Assembly (NCBI GenBank): GCA_015062015.1 | Contig: SUVM01000005.1 | Coordinates: 1-38,151 of the forward strand | Direction of reading: 5' to 3' | Origin: Akkermansiaceae bacterium | GTDB lineage: Bacteria > Verrucomicrobiota > Verrucomicrobiia > Verrucomicrobiales > Akkermansiaceae | DNA length: 38,151 nt | In this document: piece by piece, positions 1 to 8,117 of the stretch | How the letters are laid out: the number at the start of each line of letters is the position of its first letter | Numbering within the stretch: the first letter of the stretch is position 1 | Position numbers and translations under genes: made by a program | The notes under the pieces: generated by a model | Seen by the model: the letters and a program-made list of their open reading frames with translations, nothing else | The model's database searches: none | What the model was told of the DNA's origin: nothing

Positions 1-55
1 GCCGGAGGGTAACTTCTACATGAAAGGCGGTATTGATACCGTAGAAAAAGCCTGA
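1..55 (+). CDS. atpD: ATP synthase F1 subunit beta, C-terminal end (partial)
   Basis: Only the last 17 codons are present, in the frame starting at base 2 and ending with TGA at 53-55. The peptide has the sequence NFYMKGGIDTVEKA, matching the usual beta-subunit ending (FYxxGGIDEAxEKA). Beta carries the catalytic nucleotide sites of F1 on the cytoplasmic face. The epsilon gene follows after 6 bases, the standard atpDC order. The identification rests on the tail motif plus the neighbour. Confidence 0.85.
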   Translation, partial: PEGNFYMKGGIDTVEKA

Positions 56-61
56 TAAACT

Positions 62-478
62 ATGGCACTCTATCTCAAAATCATCACGCCCATGCGCACC
101 GCGGTAGATACCGAGGTAAGCAGCATTTTAGTCCCTTCCACTCAAGGAGAAATGGAGGTACTCCCCGGCCATACAGACATTATTGCAGCATTGGATAACG
201 GAGAGCTCACCTACCGCCCCATAGGCGGGGAGACGAAGAGTGTATTCGTAGGCGGTGGTTTTTTGCAAGTCGATAAAGGCCACGCCTTGTTGGTAACGGA
301 TACAGTGTTGGAAGCTCACGAAATTGATTCTTCCTCCATCGAAGCGGCCGTAGCCAAGGCTCAGGAGGCGTTCCGCAATCAGGCATCCGTTCTTTCTCGC
401 GAGGAATCCACCCATCTGGCGGCAGCCATTGCCCGCCAGCTCGCTATGCTGGAGTATCGCCGCAAAAAGCACATCTAA
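62..478 (+). CDS. atpC: ATP synthase F1 subunit epsilon
   Basis: The 138-residue protein fits the usual 130-140 for epsilon, which links the rotor to F1 and can inhibit ATP hydrolysis. The N-terminal beta-sandwich is recognisable from ITPMRTAVDTEVSSILVPS and the motif GEMEVLPGHTDIIAAL at about residues 29-44. The C-terminal part is helical with a basic end (LEYRRKKHI). It begins 6 bases after the atpD stop, so it is co-transcribed and probably translationally coupled. A strong hairpin follows, so this is the end of the atp operon. Confidence 0.95.
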   Translation: MALYLKIITPMRTAVDTEVSSILVPSTQGEMEVLPGHTDIIAALDNGELTYRPIGGETKSVFVGGGFLQVDKGHALLVTDTVLEAHEIDSSSIEAAVAKAQEAFRNQASVLSREESTHLAAAIARQLAMLEYRRKKHI

Positions 479-505
479 AGGCGTCCGTCTTTACAAGTAT
501 TTAAC

Positions 506-534
506 AAGGAGCAGGTTATCCCCTGCTCCTTTTT
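506..534 (+). terminator. Rho-independent terminator of the atp operon
   Basis: An inverted repeat GGAGCAGG / CCTGCTCC with a short loop is followed by TTTTT, 28 bases after the atpC stop. This is a typical intrinsic terminator for plus-strand transcription. Confidence 0.85.
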
Positions 535-546
535 CTGTTCAAATTC

Positions 547-584
547 AAAATGACGGCTTCGGCAACCCGGATATGCCGAAGCCG
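547..584 (-). terminator. Probable terminator for the small exported protein gene
   Basis: Perfect 11-bp inverted repeat: CGGCTTCGGCA at 554-564 and TGCCGAAGCCG at 574-584, with a 9-base loop. Read on the minus strand it is followed by TCATTTTG, a weak T-rich tract. It lies between the convergent atpC and the minus gene ending at 609, so it probably ends the latter. Confidence 0.6.
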
Positions 585-608
585 AATCAATCAAAATAAT
601 GGCGGGGC

Positions 609-1052
609 TTACATCATTTGACGCAAGGCTTCCTTAAGGTCTTCGCTGCCGTAAAAATCTTGCTCCATCAGGGATTTAGCAACAGCCTTTTTGCGAGCCC
701 CGATTGCGGTAGATTCTTGCAACAACTTTTTAATAAATCGGTTGCGCGTATCAGCATCACAATGTTCTATCTTCTTGTAATCCGGGCGCAGCTCATGCAC
801 ACGCCCCATGATGAAGAATAATTCATCTGCTACAGCATCTGCAGATTCCTTATCCTTTACACTTTCCAAAAGCTCTACAATACGCACTTGGATAGCGCAC
901 AATTCGTCAAACGCGGCCTCCACCTTGGCAACATCTACACCCTCTGCCGGATAATCGGACAGAGAGGGTATAATTTCTCCCACGCCGGCAGCGGATGCAA
1001 AGGATATAGAAGCGGCAAGAGTCAAAACAAAAGATTTCAGAGACGTATGCAT
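609..1052 (-). CDS. Small exported protein of unknown function
   Basis: A 147-residue protein not recognised as a known family. Residues 1-22 form a signal peptide (basic start, hydrophobic core, cleavage probably after SFASA). The mature part is predicted helical and charged, rich in Glu, Lys and Asp, with two Cys (about residues 52 and 98), suggesting a small periplasmic helical protein. A good promoter (TTGACA-16-TAGACT) ends 6 bases before the ATG and no Shine-Dalgarno is present, so the mRNA is probably leaderless. It is a single-gene unit between the atp terminators and the gene at 1092-1769. Confidence 0.7.
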   Translation of the reverse strand: MHTSLKSFVLTLAASISFASAAGVGEIIPSLSDYPAEGVDVAKVEAAFDELCAIQVRIVELLESVKDKESADAVADELFFIMGRVHELRPDYKKIEHCDADTRNRFIKKLLQESTAIGARKKAVAKSLMEQDFYGSEDLKEALRQMM

Positions 1053-1058
1053 GGCACT

Positions 1059-1086
1059 AGTCTACCATAATGGATGCTTTTGTCAA
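1059..1086 (-). promoter_or_regulatory. Sigma70-type promoter, probably leaderless
   Basis: On the minus strand: -35 TTGACA (1081-1086), 16-base spacer, -10 TAGACT (1059-1064), then 6 bases and the ATG at 1052. The expected start of transcription falls on the first base of the start codon. Confidence 0.7.
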
Positions 1087-1091
1087 ATGTT

Positions 1092-1769
1092 TCAGGACAA
1101 AAGCTGCGCATATTTCTCGCGGAAGCGTTGCAACAGTATCTTGCCATACTCGGCATAAGACATTCTTTTAGCGAATGATACATGATACTCATCAAGCTCC
1201 CAAGGTAAAAATTGTCTGCGTGATTCTTCATCTAATTCGCATGCATCCCAATCAAGATAATCGGAAAGGCAGGCTTGTTGCGCTTCATTTAAATAACCCA
1301 TCTGCGAACGTGTATAAAGTTCTAAGTCGGAGTGTGGCGCCAAACCGGGATAACATATCACAATCCCGTGCAAGCTTCCTATAAGGAACCGAGGAACCAA
1401 AAAACGATACGCATGCGGGCCGGCATAAGACAACGCACACGAGCAAGCGCTCAACAAATCATCCGGTATGTTCTGCCAGTCATCCCGTTCTTCCAAAGGT
1501 GCCAACAAGGCTTGCGCTTCCGGCGACATATAGTCATCCTCAGCTTCTCCGCCAAGCAAGACGCGTACTTCTCTATAGCAAGTAACACCAGCAAAAGCAT
1601 GCCGAATCCGTTGCTCAATTTCCTTTTCAACCGGGCATAACTCTATGGGCATCGGCTCATAACTCTGTCGATTCTGCTCCACCTTACGAAGAAATGCAGC
1701 GGCTTCTTTTAGGGCAGCCCGAGAAAAATTATTTTTCAGTGCATTCGCAGATATGTCTGTACTGTTCAT
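1092..1769 (-). CDS. Unknown protein, downstream of recQ
   Basis: I do not recognise a family. The frame is open much further upstream, but that extension lies inside recQ in another frame and reads as a shadow. The likely start is the ATG at 1769, 4 bases after the recQ stop, giving 225 residues; an ATG at 1784, overlapping the recQ end by 11 bases, is an alternative. No signal peptide or membrane segment is evident. The C-terminal half is rich in aromatic and acidic residues (LPWELDEYHVSFAKRMSY). Placement right after recQ suggests co-transcription, which does not prove a shared function. Confidence 0.6.
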   Translation of the reverse strand: MNSTDISANALKNNFSRAALKEAAAFLRKVEQNRQSYEPMPIELCPVEKEIEQRIRHAFAGVTCYREVRVLLGGEAEDDYMSPEAQALLAPLEERDDWQNIPDDLLSACSCALSYAGPHAYRFLVPRFLIGSLHGIVICYPGLAPHSDLELYTRSQMGYLNEAQQACLSDYLDWDACELDEESRRQFLPWELDEYHVSFAKRMSYAEYGKILLQRFREKYAQLLS

Positions 1770-1773
1770 AACA

Positions 1774-3621
1774 TTATAAATCATTCCAACGGGTACCGGC
1801 AGCGGCACCATAATACGGGTGAGACCAAAGCCGACGAGCATTGAGCCCGGGAGAGGCCAGCCCCAACAAAAAGCGCTTACGCTGGTTTTGTTGATAAAAC
1901 TCCGGCAAATCCGCATCCGGGGGCAATTCCGGGCATGGCGGCAAGGGCGGCAAAACAGGCTTTTCTCCTCGGCAAGCAGAGCAATGCCCACAAGGCGGCA
2001 TAGCAGCACCTGTAAAATACATCTCCAACGCGGCATTGATACAAGGAGACGTGCTCAATATATCACACAATGACGCATAACGTAATAAATCGCCGTCTCT
2101 CCTGCGCGCATAAGCTTCAGACAAATCATTAGCTATCGCCTTCGGCTCTTTGGGGTTAAGAGACTCAATATATACAGCTTGCTGCCTGAACGAAATATTC
2201 CATTCTCCGGATTCCTCGCATTCTCTCAATTGAAGCAAAGCCTCTGCAAAGCTACAATTCCAAGCATCTGATGCGGCTTCTATTTCTCCTTCGGGATGTG
2301 TGTTAAGCCAGCATAAGCGGGCAACTTCCTCGGCATCTCGCCCATCTGCAATAACAGAAAAAGCAAAAAGGGGCTTAGCTTTATAATATTTATAACCTTT
2401 CCCTATAAGGCGTACAGCCCCGGCCTGTTCTAAATGCCATAAAGCACGCAGGGCAACATCATCAGGGACATCGCAGCAGGTTCCCAGCTCCCAAAGAGAA
2501 ACACATCTCTTACCGTGTGGCAACAACCACCGAACAGCACGCAATACTCCCTCTACATCCGGTTCTGCAGCATAGATTCTATTTTGCGCATCGATTCTCC
2601 CCGCCTCAGACATCAATACCAAAGAGCTACACTGTTGCCCATCTCTGCCGGCGCGCCCGGATTCCTGCAAATAGGCCTCGGGCGAGGTTGGCTCATCGTA
2701 ATGAATAACAGCCCGGATATCCGGCTTATCTATGCCCATGCCAAACGCTATGGTTGCCACCAAAACATCCTTGGTATTATGCAAAAAAGCATCTTGTATG
2801 CTTTCTCTCACCTCCGCTTTGATGCCCGCATGGTACCCTACGGCTAAAAATCCCTTACGTTGCAAGGCCGCCGCCACTTCTTCCGTCGTGGCTCTGGTAC
2901 GGGTATAGACAACGGCCGGGCGATGATGCGGATTTTGCAAAAAAGAGCAGATGCTGCTCAATTTATCCTCCACACCCAAAACATCTCGTATGATATTGGC
3001 TCGGTAAGGGGAAACCGCATAAATATCATCTTGCTGAATCTCAAAATGGCGGCATAAATCCTGCTGTACTTGTTGTGTTGCCGTAGCAGTAATGGCCATG
3101 GCATTGCGAAAAGTCATTCTGCGGAAAAGATGCGGCAATTTTAGGTAATCCGGGCGAAAGCTATGCCCCCATTCGGAAACGCAATGCGCTTCGTCTACCA
3201 CAAACAAGCTACGCCGAGTCTGCTGAAGCGCAGCTTGAAGTGATGCGTTATCTAACGATTCCGGGGCTACAAACAAAATACGTAATTGCCCGGCTGCAAC
3301 AGAAGCCAGCAAGGCTTGGCGTTCTGCGGGTTCCAGCGTAGAATCAAAACGCGCAGCGGAGATGCCGATACGGCGCAGACTTTGCACCTGATCTCGCATC
3401 AGCGCTATCAATGGCGAGACAACGACGGACACCCCGCCCAATAGCTCCGCTGCTGCTTGGTAGCACAGGCTTTTACCATAGCCGGTCGGCAGTACTCCCA
3501 GCACATTATGTCCTTTTAATGCAGCAGCTATCAGCTCTTTTTGTCCGGGGCGCAATGCAGGTTTTGCAAAGCGTTGCAATATTTGTTGCTCAAGGCGCGG
3601 GTTGAAGTCTATTTTCTGCAT
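1774..3621 (-). CDS. recQ: RecQ-type ATP-dependent DNA helicase
   Basis: A superfamily 2 DNA helicase that unwinds DNA 3' to 5' in recombination and fork repair. With the ATG at 3621 it has 615 residues; a GTG two codons upstream (3627) is also possible. Walker A is GVLPTGYGKS (about residue 42), the DEAH box is VVDEAHCVSEWGH (about 143), and motifs V/VI are seen in IAFGMGIDKPDIRAVIHYD and QESGRAGRDGQ. A winged-helix-like stretch follows the core, and the CGHCSAC cluster lies near residue 560, later than in Escherichia coli RecQ. No HRDC domain follows. This matches RecQ-like variants rather than the classic core-zinc-WH-HRDC order. Confidence 0.9.
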   Translation of the reverse strand: MQKIDFNPRLEQQILQRFAKPALRPGQKELIAAALKGHNVLGVLPTGYGKSLCYQAAAELLGGVSVVVSPLIALMRDQVQSLRRIGISAARFDSTLEPAERQALLASVAAGQLRILFVAPESLDNASLQAALQQTRRSLFVVDEAHCVSEWGHSFRPDYLKLPHLFRRMTFRNAMAITATATQQVQQDLCRHFEIQQDDIYAVSPYRANIIRDVLGVEDKLSSICSFLQNPHHRPAVVYTRTRATTEEVAAALQRKGFLAVGYHAGIKAEVRESIQDAFLHNTKDVLVATIAFGMGIDKPDIRAVIHYDEPTSPEAYLQESGRAGRDGQQCSSLVLMSEAGRIDAQNRIYAAEPDVEGVLRAVRWLLPHGKRCVSLWELGTCCDVPDDVALRALWHLEQAGAVRLIGKGYKYYKAKPLFAFSVIADGRDAEEVARLCWLNTHPEGEIEAASDAWNCSFAEALLQLRECEESGEWNISFRQQAVYIESLNPKEPKAIANDLSEAYARRRDGDLLRYASLCDILSTSPCINAALEMYFTGAAMPPCGHCSACRGEKPVLPPLPPCPELPPDADLPEFYQQNQRKRFLLGLASPGLNARRLWSHPYYGAAAGTRWNDL

Positions 3622-3632
3622 GGACACCCTGA

Positions 3633-3661
3633 ATCATTGCCTACTCCGTGCGCAAAGTCAA
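3633..3661 (-). promoter_or_regulatory. Promoter of recQ
   Basis: On the minus strand: -35 TTGACT (3656-3661), 17-base spacer, weak -10 AATGAT (3633-3638). The -10 ends 5 bases before the GTG at 3627 and 11 before the ATG at 3621. It lies back to back with the epimerase promoter in a gap of under 90 bases. Confidence 0.45.
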
Positions 3662-3671
3662 GCATTTTTGC

Positions 3672-3700
3672 TTGCTTTTTGCGGGGTTTGAGGGTAAACT
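3672..3700 (+). promoter_or_regulatory. Promoter of the epimerase gene
   Basis: -35 TTGCTT (3672-3677), 17-base spacer, -10 TAAACT (3695-3700), then 9 bases to the ATG at 3710. The predicted 5' leader is only a few bases and no Shine-Dalgarno is seen. Confidence 0.55.
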
Positions 3701-3709
3701 GCTCTCAGC

Positions 3710-4660
3710 ATGAATATTCTTGTAACAGGCGGTACCGGCTTTGTAGGGGCTAATCTTTGCCATCGGCTCATAGCAGACGGGCATCGGGTTATTTGCTTGG
3801 ATAACAACTATACCGGTTCGCTTGATAATGTGGCGGATTTGATGCAGAATCCCCTATTTTCCTTTGTGGAGCACGACGTAATTGAACCATGGGATTGCGA
3901 GTTACCCTTGCATCGCATCTATAATTTGGCTTGCCCGGCATCGCCGCCCTTTTACCAGGGAAATCGCTCTATTTTCACCACTAAAACCTGCGTTCTGGGC
4001 ATCCTCAATATGCTCGAGCTTGCTAAAAAGCATAAGGCGCGCATCTTACAATCCTCTACGTCAGAGGTATACGGAGAGCCGCAAATGCACCCCCAGCCGG
4101 AGCATTACCGGGGTAATGTTAACCCCATTGGCATCCGTGCCTGTTATGATGAAGGTAAGCGCTGTGCCGAAAGCCTCATGTTCGACTACCACCGCCACGA
4201 GGGGGTGGATATCCGCGTTATCCGCATTTTCAACACCTATGGTCCGCTGATGAACCCGGAGGACGGCCGCGTGGTTTCCAACTTCATATGCCAGGCATTG
4301 CGTGGTGAGGATATTACCATTTATGGAGAGGGGCTGCAAACACGCTCTTTCCAATACATAGATGACCTTATAGAAGGCATGGTAAGGATGATGGAAAATG
4401 AAATCGGATTTGTAGGTCCCGTCAACATCGGCAATCCCGGGGAGTATACGATTCGCCAACTGGCGGAGCTTGTGTTGCAGAAAATCTCCTCTCCCAGCCG
4501 TTTAGTGCAACGCCCCTTACCGTCTGACGACCCTACACAGCGCCGACCGGATATTTCATTAGCCGGCGATAAACTTGGTTGGCAGCCCACCATTCCGTTG
4601 GCGGAGGGCTTGGATAGAACCATAACCTATTTCCGTAAAAAATTAGGTCTTTCATTTTAA
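3710..4660 (+). CDS. NAD-dependent sugar-nucleotide epimerase, probable UDP-glucuronate decarboxylase (UDP-xylose synthase)
   Basis: An extended short-chain dehydrogenase/reductase of 316 residues. The NAD-binding loop is TGGTGFVG at residues 6-13. The catalytic set is the Ser/Thr patch SSTSEVYG (115-122) and YxxxK with Y146 and K150 in RACYDEGKR. The motifs [17 protein letters not shown] and [20 protein letters not shown] match the UXS family, which turns UDP-glucuronate into UDP-xylose for surface polysaccharides. UXS usually has [13 protein letters not shown]; here Pro is Ile. Related dTDP-glucose 4,6-dehydratase activity cannot be excluded. pyrF follows after 18 bases. Confidence 0.85.
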   Translation: MNILVTGGTGFVGANLCHRLIADGHRVICLDNNYTGSLDNVADLMQNPLFSFVEHDVIEPWDCELPLHRIYNLACPASPPFYQGNRSIFTTKTCVLGILNMLELAKKHKARILQSSTSEVYGEPQMHPQPEHYRGNVNPIGIRACYDEGKRCAESLMFDYHRHEGVDIRVIRIFNTYGPLMNPEDGRVVSNFICQALRGEDITIYGEGLQTRSFQYIDDLIEGMVRMMENEIGFVGPVNIGNPGEYTIRQLAELVLQKISSPSRLVQRPLPSDDPTQRRPDISLAGDKLGWQPTIPLAEGLDRTITYFRKKLGLSF

Positions 4661-4678
4661 CAACAAATAACACTTTAT

Positions 4679-5458
4679 ATGAAATTCTCAGAAAAATTGC
4701 AGGCTCGCATCAAAGCCACACGCTCCGCGCTCTGTGTAGGGTTGGATCCTCGACCCCAAACCGAAAACCTTGCCGAGCTCGAAGCTTGGTTGCACCGTGT
4801 TGTAGAGGAAACGGCACCTTATGCTGCTGCCTACAAACCGAATATTGCCTATTTTGAAGCTATGGGCTTGCCCGGCTTGCACATGCTGGAAAACCTGTTA
4901 AAAAACATGCCCAAAGATATCCCCGTCATTTTGGATGCCAAGCGCGGCGATATCGGCGAAACGCAAAAATACTACGCACAAGCTTATTTTGAGCGTATGG
5001 ATGTTGATGCCGTGACGCTTAATCCCTTTATGGGCTACGATATTTTAGAGCCGTTTTTGGGGCACGAAGGCAAAGCCGTGTACCTGTTGGCGGTTACCTC
5101 CAATGCCGGGTCTGCCGATATAGAACGGCAGGTGTTGGCGAATGGGCGCAAGGTATACCAATTGGTGGGAGACATGGTAGAGCGAGCCCAAGCAGAAGGA
5201 GCCGCAACCGAGGTCGGTATGGTATTGGGGCTTACCAATGCCAGCGGAGAGCTCTTAAACGAGCTGCCGGATGCCCCCTTGCTCATCCCCGGCTTAGGGG
5301 CTCAAGGCGGGGATTTGAGTGCCCTGACAGGCGGCACCCGTGTAGCACCGCCCGTCATCAATGTATCGCGCGGCATCCTTTATCGCGACTTGGAGCTTAC
5401 TCTTGCCCAACGTGCCGAGAAATACGCCCTGCAAATTCGCCGGGCACTTTCCCTGTGA
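4679..5458 (+). CDS. pyrF: Orotidine 5'-phosphate decarboxylase, type 2
   Basis: Catalyses the last step of UMP synthesis, OMP to UMP plus CO2. The protein has 259 residues, close to the longer type 2 class. The N-terminal CVGLDPRP motif and the catalytic charged network [12 protein letters not shown] (about residues 81-92) with its Asp-Lys-Asp are present, as is the phosphate-binding end ([11 protein letters not shown] and INVSRGILY). It sits 7 bases before thyA and starts a nucleotide set, pyrF-thyA-folA, reading toward dTMP. Confidence 0.93.
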   Translation: MKFSEKLQARIKATRSALCVGLDPRPQTENLAELEAWLHRVVEETAPYAAAYKPNIAYFEAMGLPGLHMLENLLKNMPKDIPVILDAKRGDIGETQKYYAQAYFERMDVDAVTLNPFMGYDILEPFLGHEGKAVYLLAVTSNAGSADIERQVLANGRKVYQLVGDMVERAQAEGAATEVGMVLGLTNASGELLNELPDAPLLIPGLGAQGGDLSALTGGTRVAPPVINVSRGILYRDLELTLAQRAEKYALQIRRALSL

Positions 5459-5465
5459 TTCGTTT

Positions 5466-6281
5466 ATGAAACAATATTTGGAGCTGCTCGACGACGTGCT
5501 GACCAACGGTGTGGGAAGAGATGACCGCACCGGAACCGGCACCATTGGCGTATTTGGTAGACAAACACGCTTCGACCTACGCCAAGGTTTCCCCTGCCTT
5601 ACCACCAAAAAACTGCACCTGCGTTCCATTATTCATGAGCTGCTGTGGTTCCTGAAAGGTAGCACCAATATTAAATATCTGCAAGATAACGGCGTTACTA
5701 TTTGGGATGAATGGGCAGACGAGAACGGAGACCTTGGCCCAGTCTACGGTAGCCAGTGGCGTAAGTGGCCGGATGGCAACGGCGGTTGTATCGACCAAAT
5801 TGCCAAGCTTATTCACGGCCTTAAAAATAATCCCTGGAGTCGCCGCCATCTGGTATCTGCATGGAATGTTGCAGAGGTAGACAGCATGGCCTTGCCCCCA
5901 TGCCATTGCTTATTTCAATTTTGTGTGATTCCGGCACAGCGCGAGGGAGAGAAGCATGGGTTAAGCCTTCAGCTGTATCAGCGCAGCTGCGACCTCTTTT
6001 TGGGTGTTCCCTTCAACATTGCCAGCTATGCACTGCTGCTGATGATGACGGCTCAGGTTTGCGGCTACGAAGCGCGCGAGTTTGTGCATACCTTCGGTGA
6101 TTTACACTTGTACAAAAACCATATAGAGCAAGCTAAACTTCAGCTTAGCCGTCAACCGCGCCCCTTGCCGGTGATGAAATTGAATCCTGATATTGCAGAA
6201 ATTGACGGATTCCGCTACGAGGACTTTGTGCTCGAAAACTACGACCCGCACCCTCACATCAAAGCCCCCATCTCCGTATGA
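5466..6281 (+). CDS. thyA: Thymidylate synthase
   Basis: Converts dUMP and methylene-tetrahydrofolate to dTMP and dihydrofolate. The frame stays open back to 5361 inside pyrF, but the family N-terminus ([15 protein letters not shown], then RDDRTGTGT) fixes the start at 5466, giving 271 residues, close to the usual 264. The nucleophile is the Cys of [10 protein letters not shown], and the substrate segment [19 protein letters not shown] is intact. The stop overlaps the folA start in ATGA, so the enzymes making and recycling dihydrofolate are translationally coupled. Confidence 0.97.
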   Translation: MKQYLELLDDVLTNGVGRDDRTGTGTIGVFGRQTRFDLRQGFPCLTTKKLHLRSIIHELLWFLKGSTNIKYLQDNGVTIWDEWADENGDLGPVYGSQWRKWPDGNGGCIDQIAKLIHGLKNNPWSRRHLVSAWNVAEVDSMALPPCHCLFQFCVIPAQREGEKHGLSLQLYQRSCDLFLGVPFNIASYALLLMMTAQVCGYEAREFVHTFGDLHLYKNHIEQAKLQLSRQPRPLPVMKLNPDIAEIDGFRYEDFVLENYDPHPHIKAPISV

Positions 6282-6748
6282 CTCTTACCTTTACCGGCGT
6301 TGTTGCCATGGCAGCAGACCGCGCCATCGGCCTCAATGGTACGATGCCTTGGCACCTGCCCGACGACCTCAAATTATTTAAACGCCTTACCATGGGGCAT
6401 CCCATCCTCATGGGGCGTAAAACATGGGATTCTTTAGGGCGCCCCCTGCCCGGCAGACAAAATATCGTGTTGACAAGAGACACTCAATTTCATGCAGAAG
6501 GTGCCACTGTTATTCATGATATCAAAGAGCTTGAGGCACTGGAATTAACGGACTCGGAAATCATGGTTATCGGCGGGGCACAAATCTATGCGCTCATGCT
6601 GCCCCTCATGCAACGCATCTACATATCGGAAGTAGCAGGCCAATGGCAGGCAGATACATGGTTCCCGCCCTTTGAAGAGCGTTTTAGAGTGCGCCGAGAG
6701 CTGGAGCAATTCAGCGGCTTCACTTCTGCTCTTTATTCCGTTTCGTAA
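6278..6748 (+). CDS. folA: Dihydrofolate reductase
   Basis: Reduces dihydrofolate to tetrahydrofolate with NADPH, regenerating the cofactor oxidised by ThyA. It has 156 residues, typical for bacterial DHFR. Seen are the substrate site [13 protein letters not shown] with the catalytic Asp, the NADPH motif [16 protein letters not shown], and VIGGAQIY (usually GGGQIY or GGAQIY). It starts inside the thyA stop (ATGA). A long hairpin follows, ending the pyrF-thyA-folA unit. Confidence 0.96.
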   Translation: MTLTFTGVVAMAADRAIGLNGTMPWHLPDDLKLFKRLTMGHPILMGRKTWDSLGRPLPGRQNIVLTRDTQFHAEGATVIHDIKELEALELTDSEIMVIGGAQIYALMLPLMQRIYISEVAGQWQADTWFPPFEERFRVRRELEQFSGFTSALYSVS

Positions 6749-6767
6749 TAATTTAAAACTAAACATA

Positions 6768-6808
6768 TAGCCGCTGCACATTCATTCCTTGTGCAGCGGC
6801 TATACTGT
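6768..6808 (+). terminator. Intrinsic terminator after folA
   Basis: Perfect 13-bp inverted repeat TAGCCGCTGCACA (6768-6780) and TGTGCAGCGGCTA (6790-6802), loop of 9, then a weak T-rich tract. It lies between the convergent folA and the minus-strand gene ending at 6848 and may serve both. Confidence 0.7.
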
Positions 6809-6847
6809 TTCTACTGTATCAGTTTGAGGGTCGTCCATAGCGGGGTG

Positions 6848-7123
6848 TTAACGGCAACGTTTGCAATGGTTCTTTTTGTTTACTCGTACGGCTTGGCGGC
6901 GTTTATCCATACGCATCTTCTTTTTCCCTACATGTTTGTGCTGAACATGCCGATTATCACGTTTCACCACATGCTTATGTGCTGCTTTTTTACTGTCGTG
7001 CACTACAACATTGACTCCTGCAGAGGATAAATTGACAGATACGCTTGCGGCACTTGCCTGTGCACCTACTGCCCCTAATGCTAACACCGCCATTGCGGCC
7101 CAACGTTTGATGTATTGCTTCAT
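6848..7123 (-). CDS. Small exported His/Lys-rich basic protein, unknown function
   Basis: A 91-residue protein with a clear signal peptide (KRW, a hydrophobic stretch to about residue 21, cleavage likely at QASA-A). A short region VSVNLSSAGVNVVVHD follows, then a tail dominated by His, Lys and Arg (HKHVVKRDNRHVQHKHVGKK) ending with Cys-Lys-Arg-Cys. The basic tail could bind nucleic acid, polyanions or metal; none of this is shown. No Shine-Dalgarno precedes the ATG. The neighbours, folA and a tRNA, give no functional hint. Confidence 0.6.
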   Translation of the reverse strand: MKQYIKRWAAMAVLALGAVGAQASAASVSVNLSSAGVNVVVHDSKKAAHKHVVKRDNRHVQHKHVGKKKMRMDKRRQAVRVNKKNHCKRCR

Positions 7124-7260
7124 CTGTTTGTTCTTTCTATGTTTGTTGTTACAGGGTTTTTGCCCTATGCAGGTTTATACACCGTATGGATACATATTGT
7201 TCAAATATTTTAACAATTATCACAATAAAATTAAAATTTTCGTAATAATCGCGAAAAGGC

Positions 7261-7289
7261 TTGCAGTCCATAAGCAAAGCATGTACAAT
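7261..7289 (+). promoter_or_regulatory. Promoter of tRNA-Ser
   Basis: -35 TTGCAG (7261-7266), 17-base spacer, -10 TACAAT (7284-7289), 26 bases before the mature tRNA 5' end. The bases just upstream (7195-7260) are strongly A+T-rich, like an UP-element region. Confidence 0.7.
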
Positions 7290-7315
7290 AGGCGCGCACC
7301 GCAAGCTGCAACAAT

Positions 7316-7402
7316 GGATGGGTGGCAGAGCGGTTTAATGCAGCGGTCTTGAAAACCGCCGAAGGTTAATCCCTTCCGTGAGTTCGAATCTCACCCCATC
7401 CG
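7316..7402 (+). tRNA. tRNA-Ser, anticodon UGA
   Basis: Acceptor arms GGATGGG (7316-7322) and CCCATCC (7395-7401) pair fully, with discriminator G at 7402. The anticodon stem GCGGT/ACCGC encloses loop CTTGAAA with TGA at 7350-7352. A long class II variable arm follows, as expected for serine. The T arm is GTGAG TTCGAAT CTCAC. The CCA end is not encoded. The anticodon UGA reads UCA and other UCN codons. Confidence 0.97.
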
Positions 7403-7405
7403 CTT

Positions 7406-7434
7406 AAAAAGCCCCGCGCATGCGGGGCTTTTTT
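7406..7434 (+). terminator. Terminator of tRNA-Ser
   Basis: Stem AAAGCCCCGC / GCGGGGCTTT with loop GCAT followed by a T run, directly after the tRNA. Confidence 0.88.
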
Positions 7435-7499
7435 ATTGAAAAATGTAGGGATTGTATATTTTTATGTTGCAAGTCGCGGAAATGTGCGGTAATGTGTGT

Positions 7500-7548
7500 A
7501 CTGTACAATTTAAAGGACAAATTCGGGGGATGTACAGTGTTGTACAGT
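7500..7548. repeat. Cluster of TGTACA palindromes
   Basis: TGTACA occurs at 7502-7507, 7531-7536 and 7541-7546. The outer copies form the inverted pair ACTGTACAA (7500-7508) and TTGTACAGT (7540-7548); the middle copy is TGTACAGT. Spacing and symmetry resemble a repressor or recombinase binding region; no protein is known to bind it. Confidence 0.5.
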
Positions 7549-7610
7549 TTGTAGCTCGGATGGTCAGAATATAAAAGCAAATAGCAGAAAAGTAAAGGAG
7601 AAAATGAGAT

Positions 7611-7661
7611 ATGGCATGGTTGATACAGCGCGGCAATAGTTGGATGAGGTGCCGGCGATGA
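7611..7661 (+). pseudogene. Possible N-terminal remnant of a tyrosine recombinase
   Basis: A short frame from ATG 7611 to TGA 7659 reads MAWLIQRGNSW and then breaks down. Many phage and island integrases begin with a similar hydrophobic, Arg-Gly, Trp pattern. An AAGGAG lies about 10 bases upstream. Only about 11 residues support this, so it is a suggestion drawn from the motif and the position next to a tRNA. Confidence 0.25.
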
Positions 7662-7667
7662 TGATGA

Positions 7668-8117
7668 CCGTACTACCGGGGGCATCAAATTCAATATCAT
7701 GCTCAAGGCAATCAGCCAAAGAATCTTCTGCAAGTTGGTCGAGCAGCGCGTAGACTTCTTACACGCTGTTTCCGGGGCAACAAGGTGCTTCCATACTGTA
7801 TCCGATAGCCAAACTTCCCGCCCGTCCCACAAGGCCGCGTGTCCTGGAAGTTGTCCCCCGCCTCTGCGGATGGGAAATACACCCTCGCGCAAGTGCTTGC
7901 CGCATGGAAAAATGACGCTTGGCACTCCGATCCCACTAACATGGACCCGCTCGTCTTCATCATTTCCGCATTCCGCAACCGCCAGCGGCTCATGGACTAC
8001 ATTTTTCAAGGGCGCACCATGGTAGCAATAAAACGAGGCAACCGCTGGGCCCTCGTCCCCGAGGATTGCTCCGCTCGCGTGGAAATTCTCGCGAAGCGTC
8101 ACTTGTTGGGGAAATAA
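7668..8117 (+). pseudogene. Broken reading frame of unknown family
   Basis: The frame is open from 7668 to 8117 except for a TAG at 7806-7808. The part after a GTG at 7839 encodes 92 residues with natural-looking composition: KYTLAQVLAAWKNDAWHSD, then FRNRQRLMDYIFQGRTM and GNRWALVPEDC, ending RHLLGK. There is no convincing start or ribosome site. It may be the C-terminal remains of a disrupted gene, or a short real gene starting at 7839. It is in the same frame as the possible integrase remnant at 7611, separated by three TGA codons. Its end overlaps the small minus-strand gene by 19 bases. Confidence 0.35.

Larger units (their letters stand above)
7436..7667. other. Non-coding or decayed stretch downstream of tRNA-Ser
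   Basis: No intact gene is supported here. It holds three TGTACA palindromes near 7500-7548 and a short reading frame at 7611-7661 that resembles an integrase start. A minus-strand reading of about 7576-7753 without stops also gives plausible protein (for example GSTVIIIAGTSSN) but has no start codon. The context suggests remains of an element inserted near the tRNA, but no direct repeat of the tRNA 3' end was found. Confidence 0.4.

Noticed and set aside
1785..2036. Upstream extension of the unknown gene after recQ
   Set aside because: It overlaps the recQ C-terminus in another frame and has shadow-like composition rich in Arg, Cys and Trp.
5361..5465. Upstream extension of thyA
   Set aside because: It is inside pyrF, and the standard ThyA N-terminus begins at 5466.
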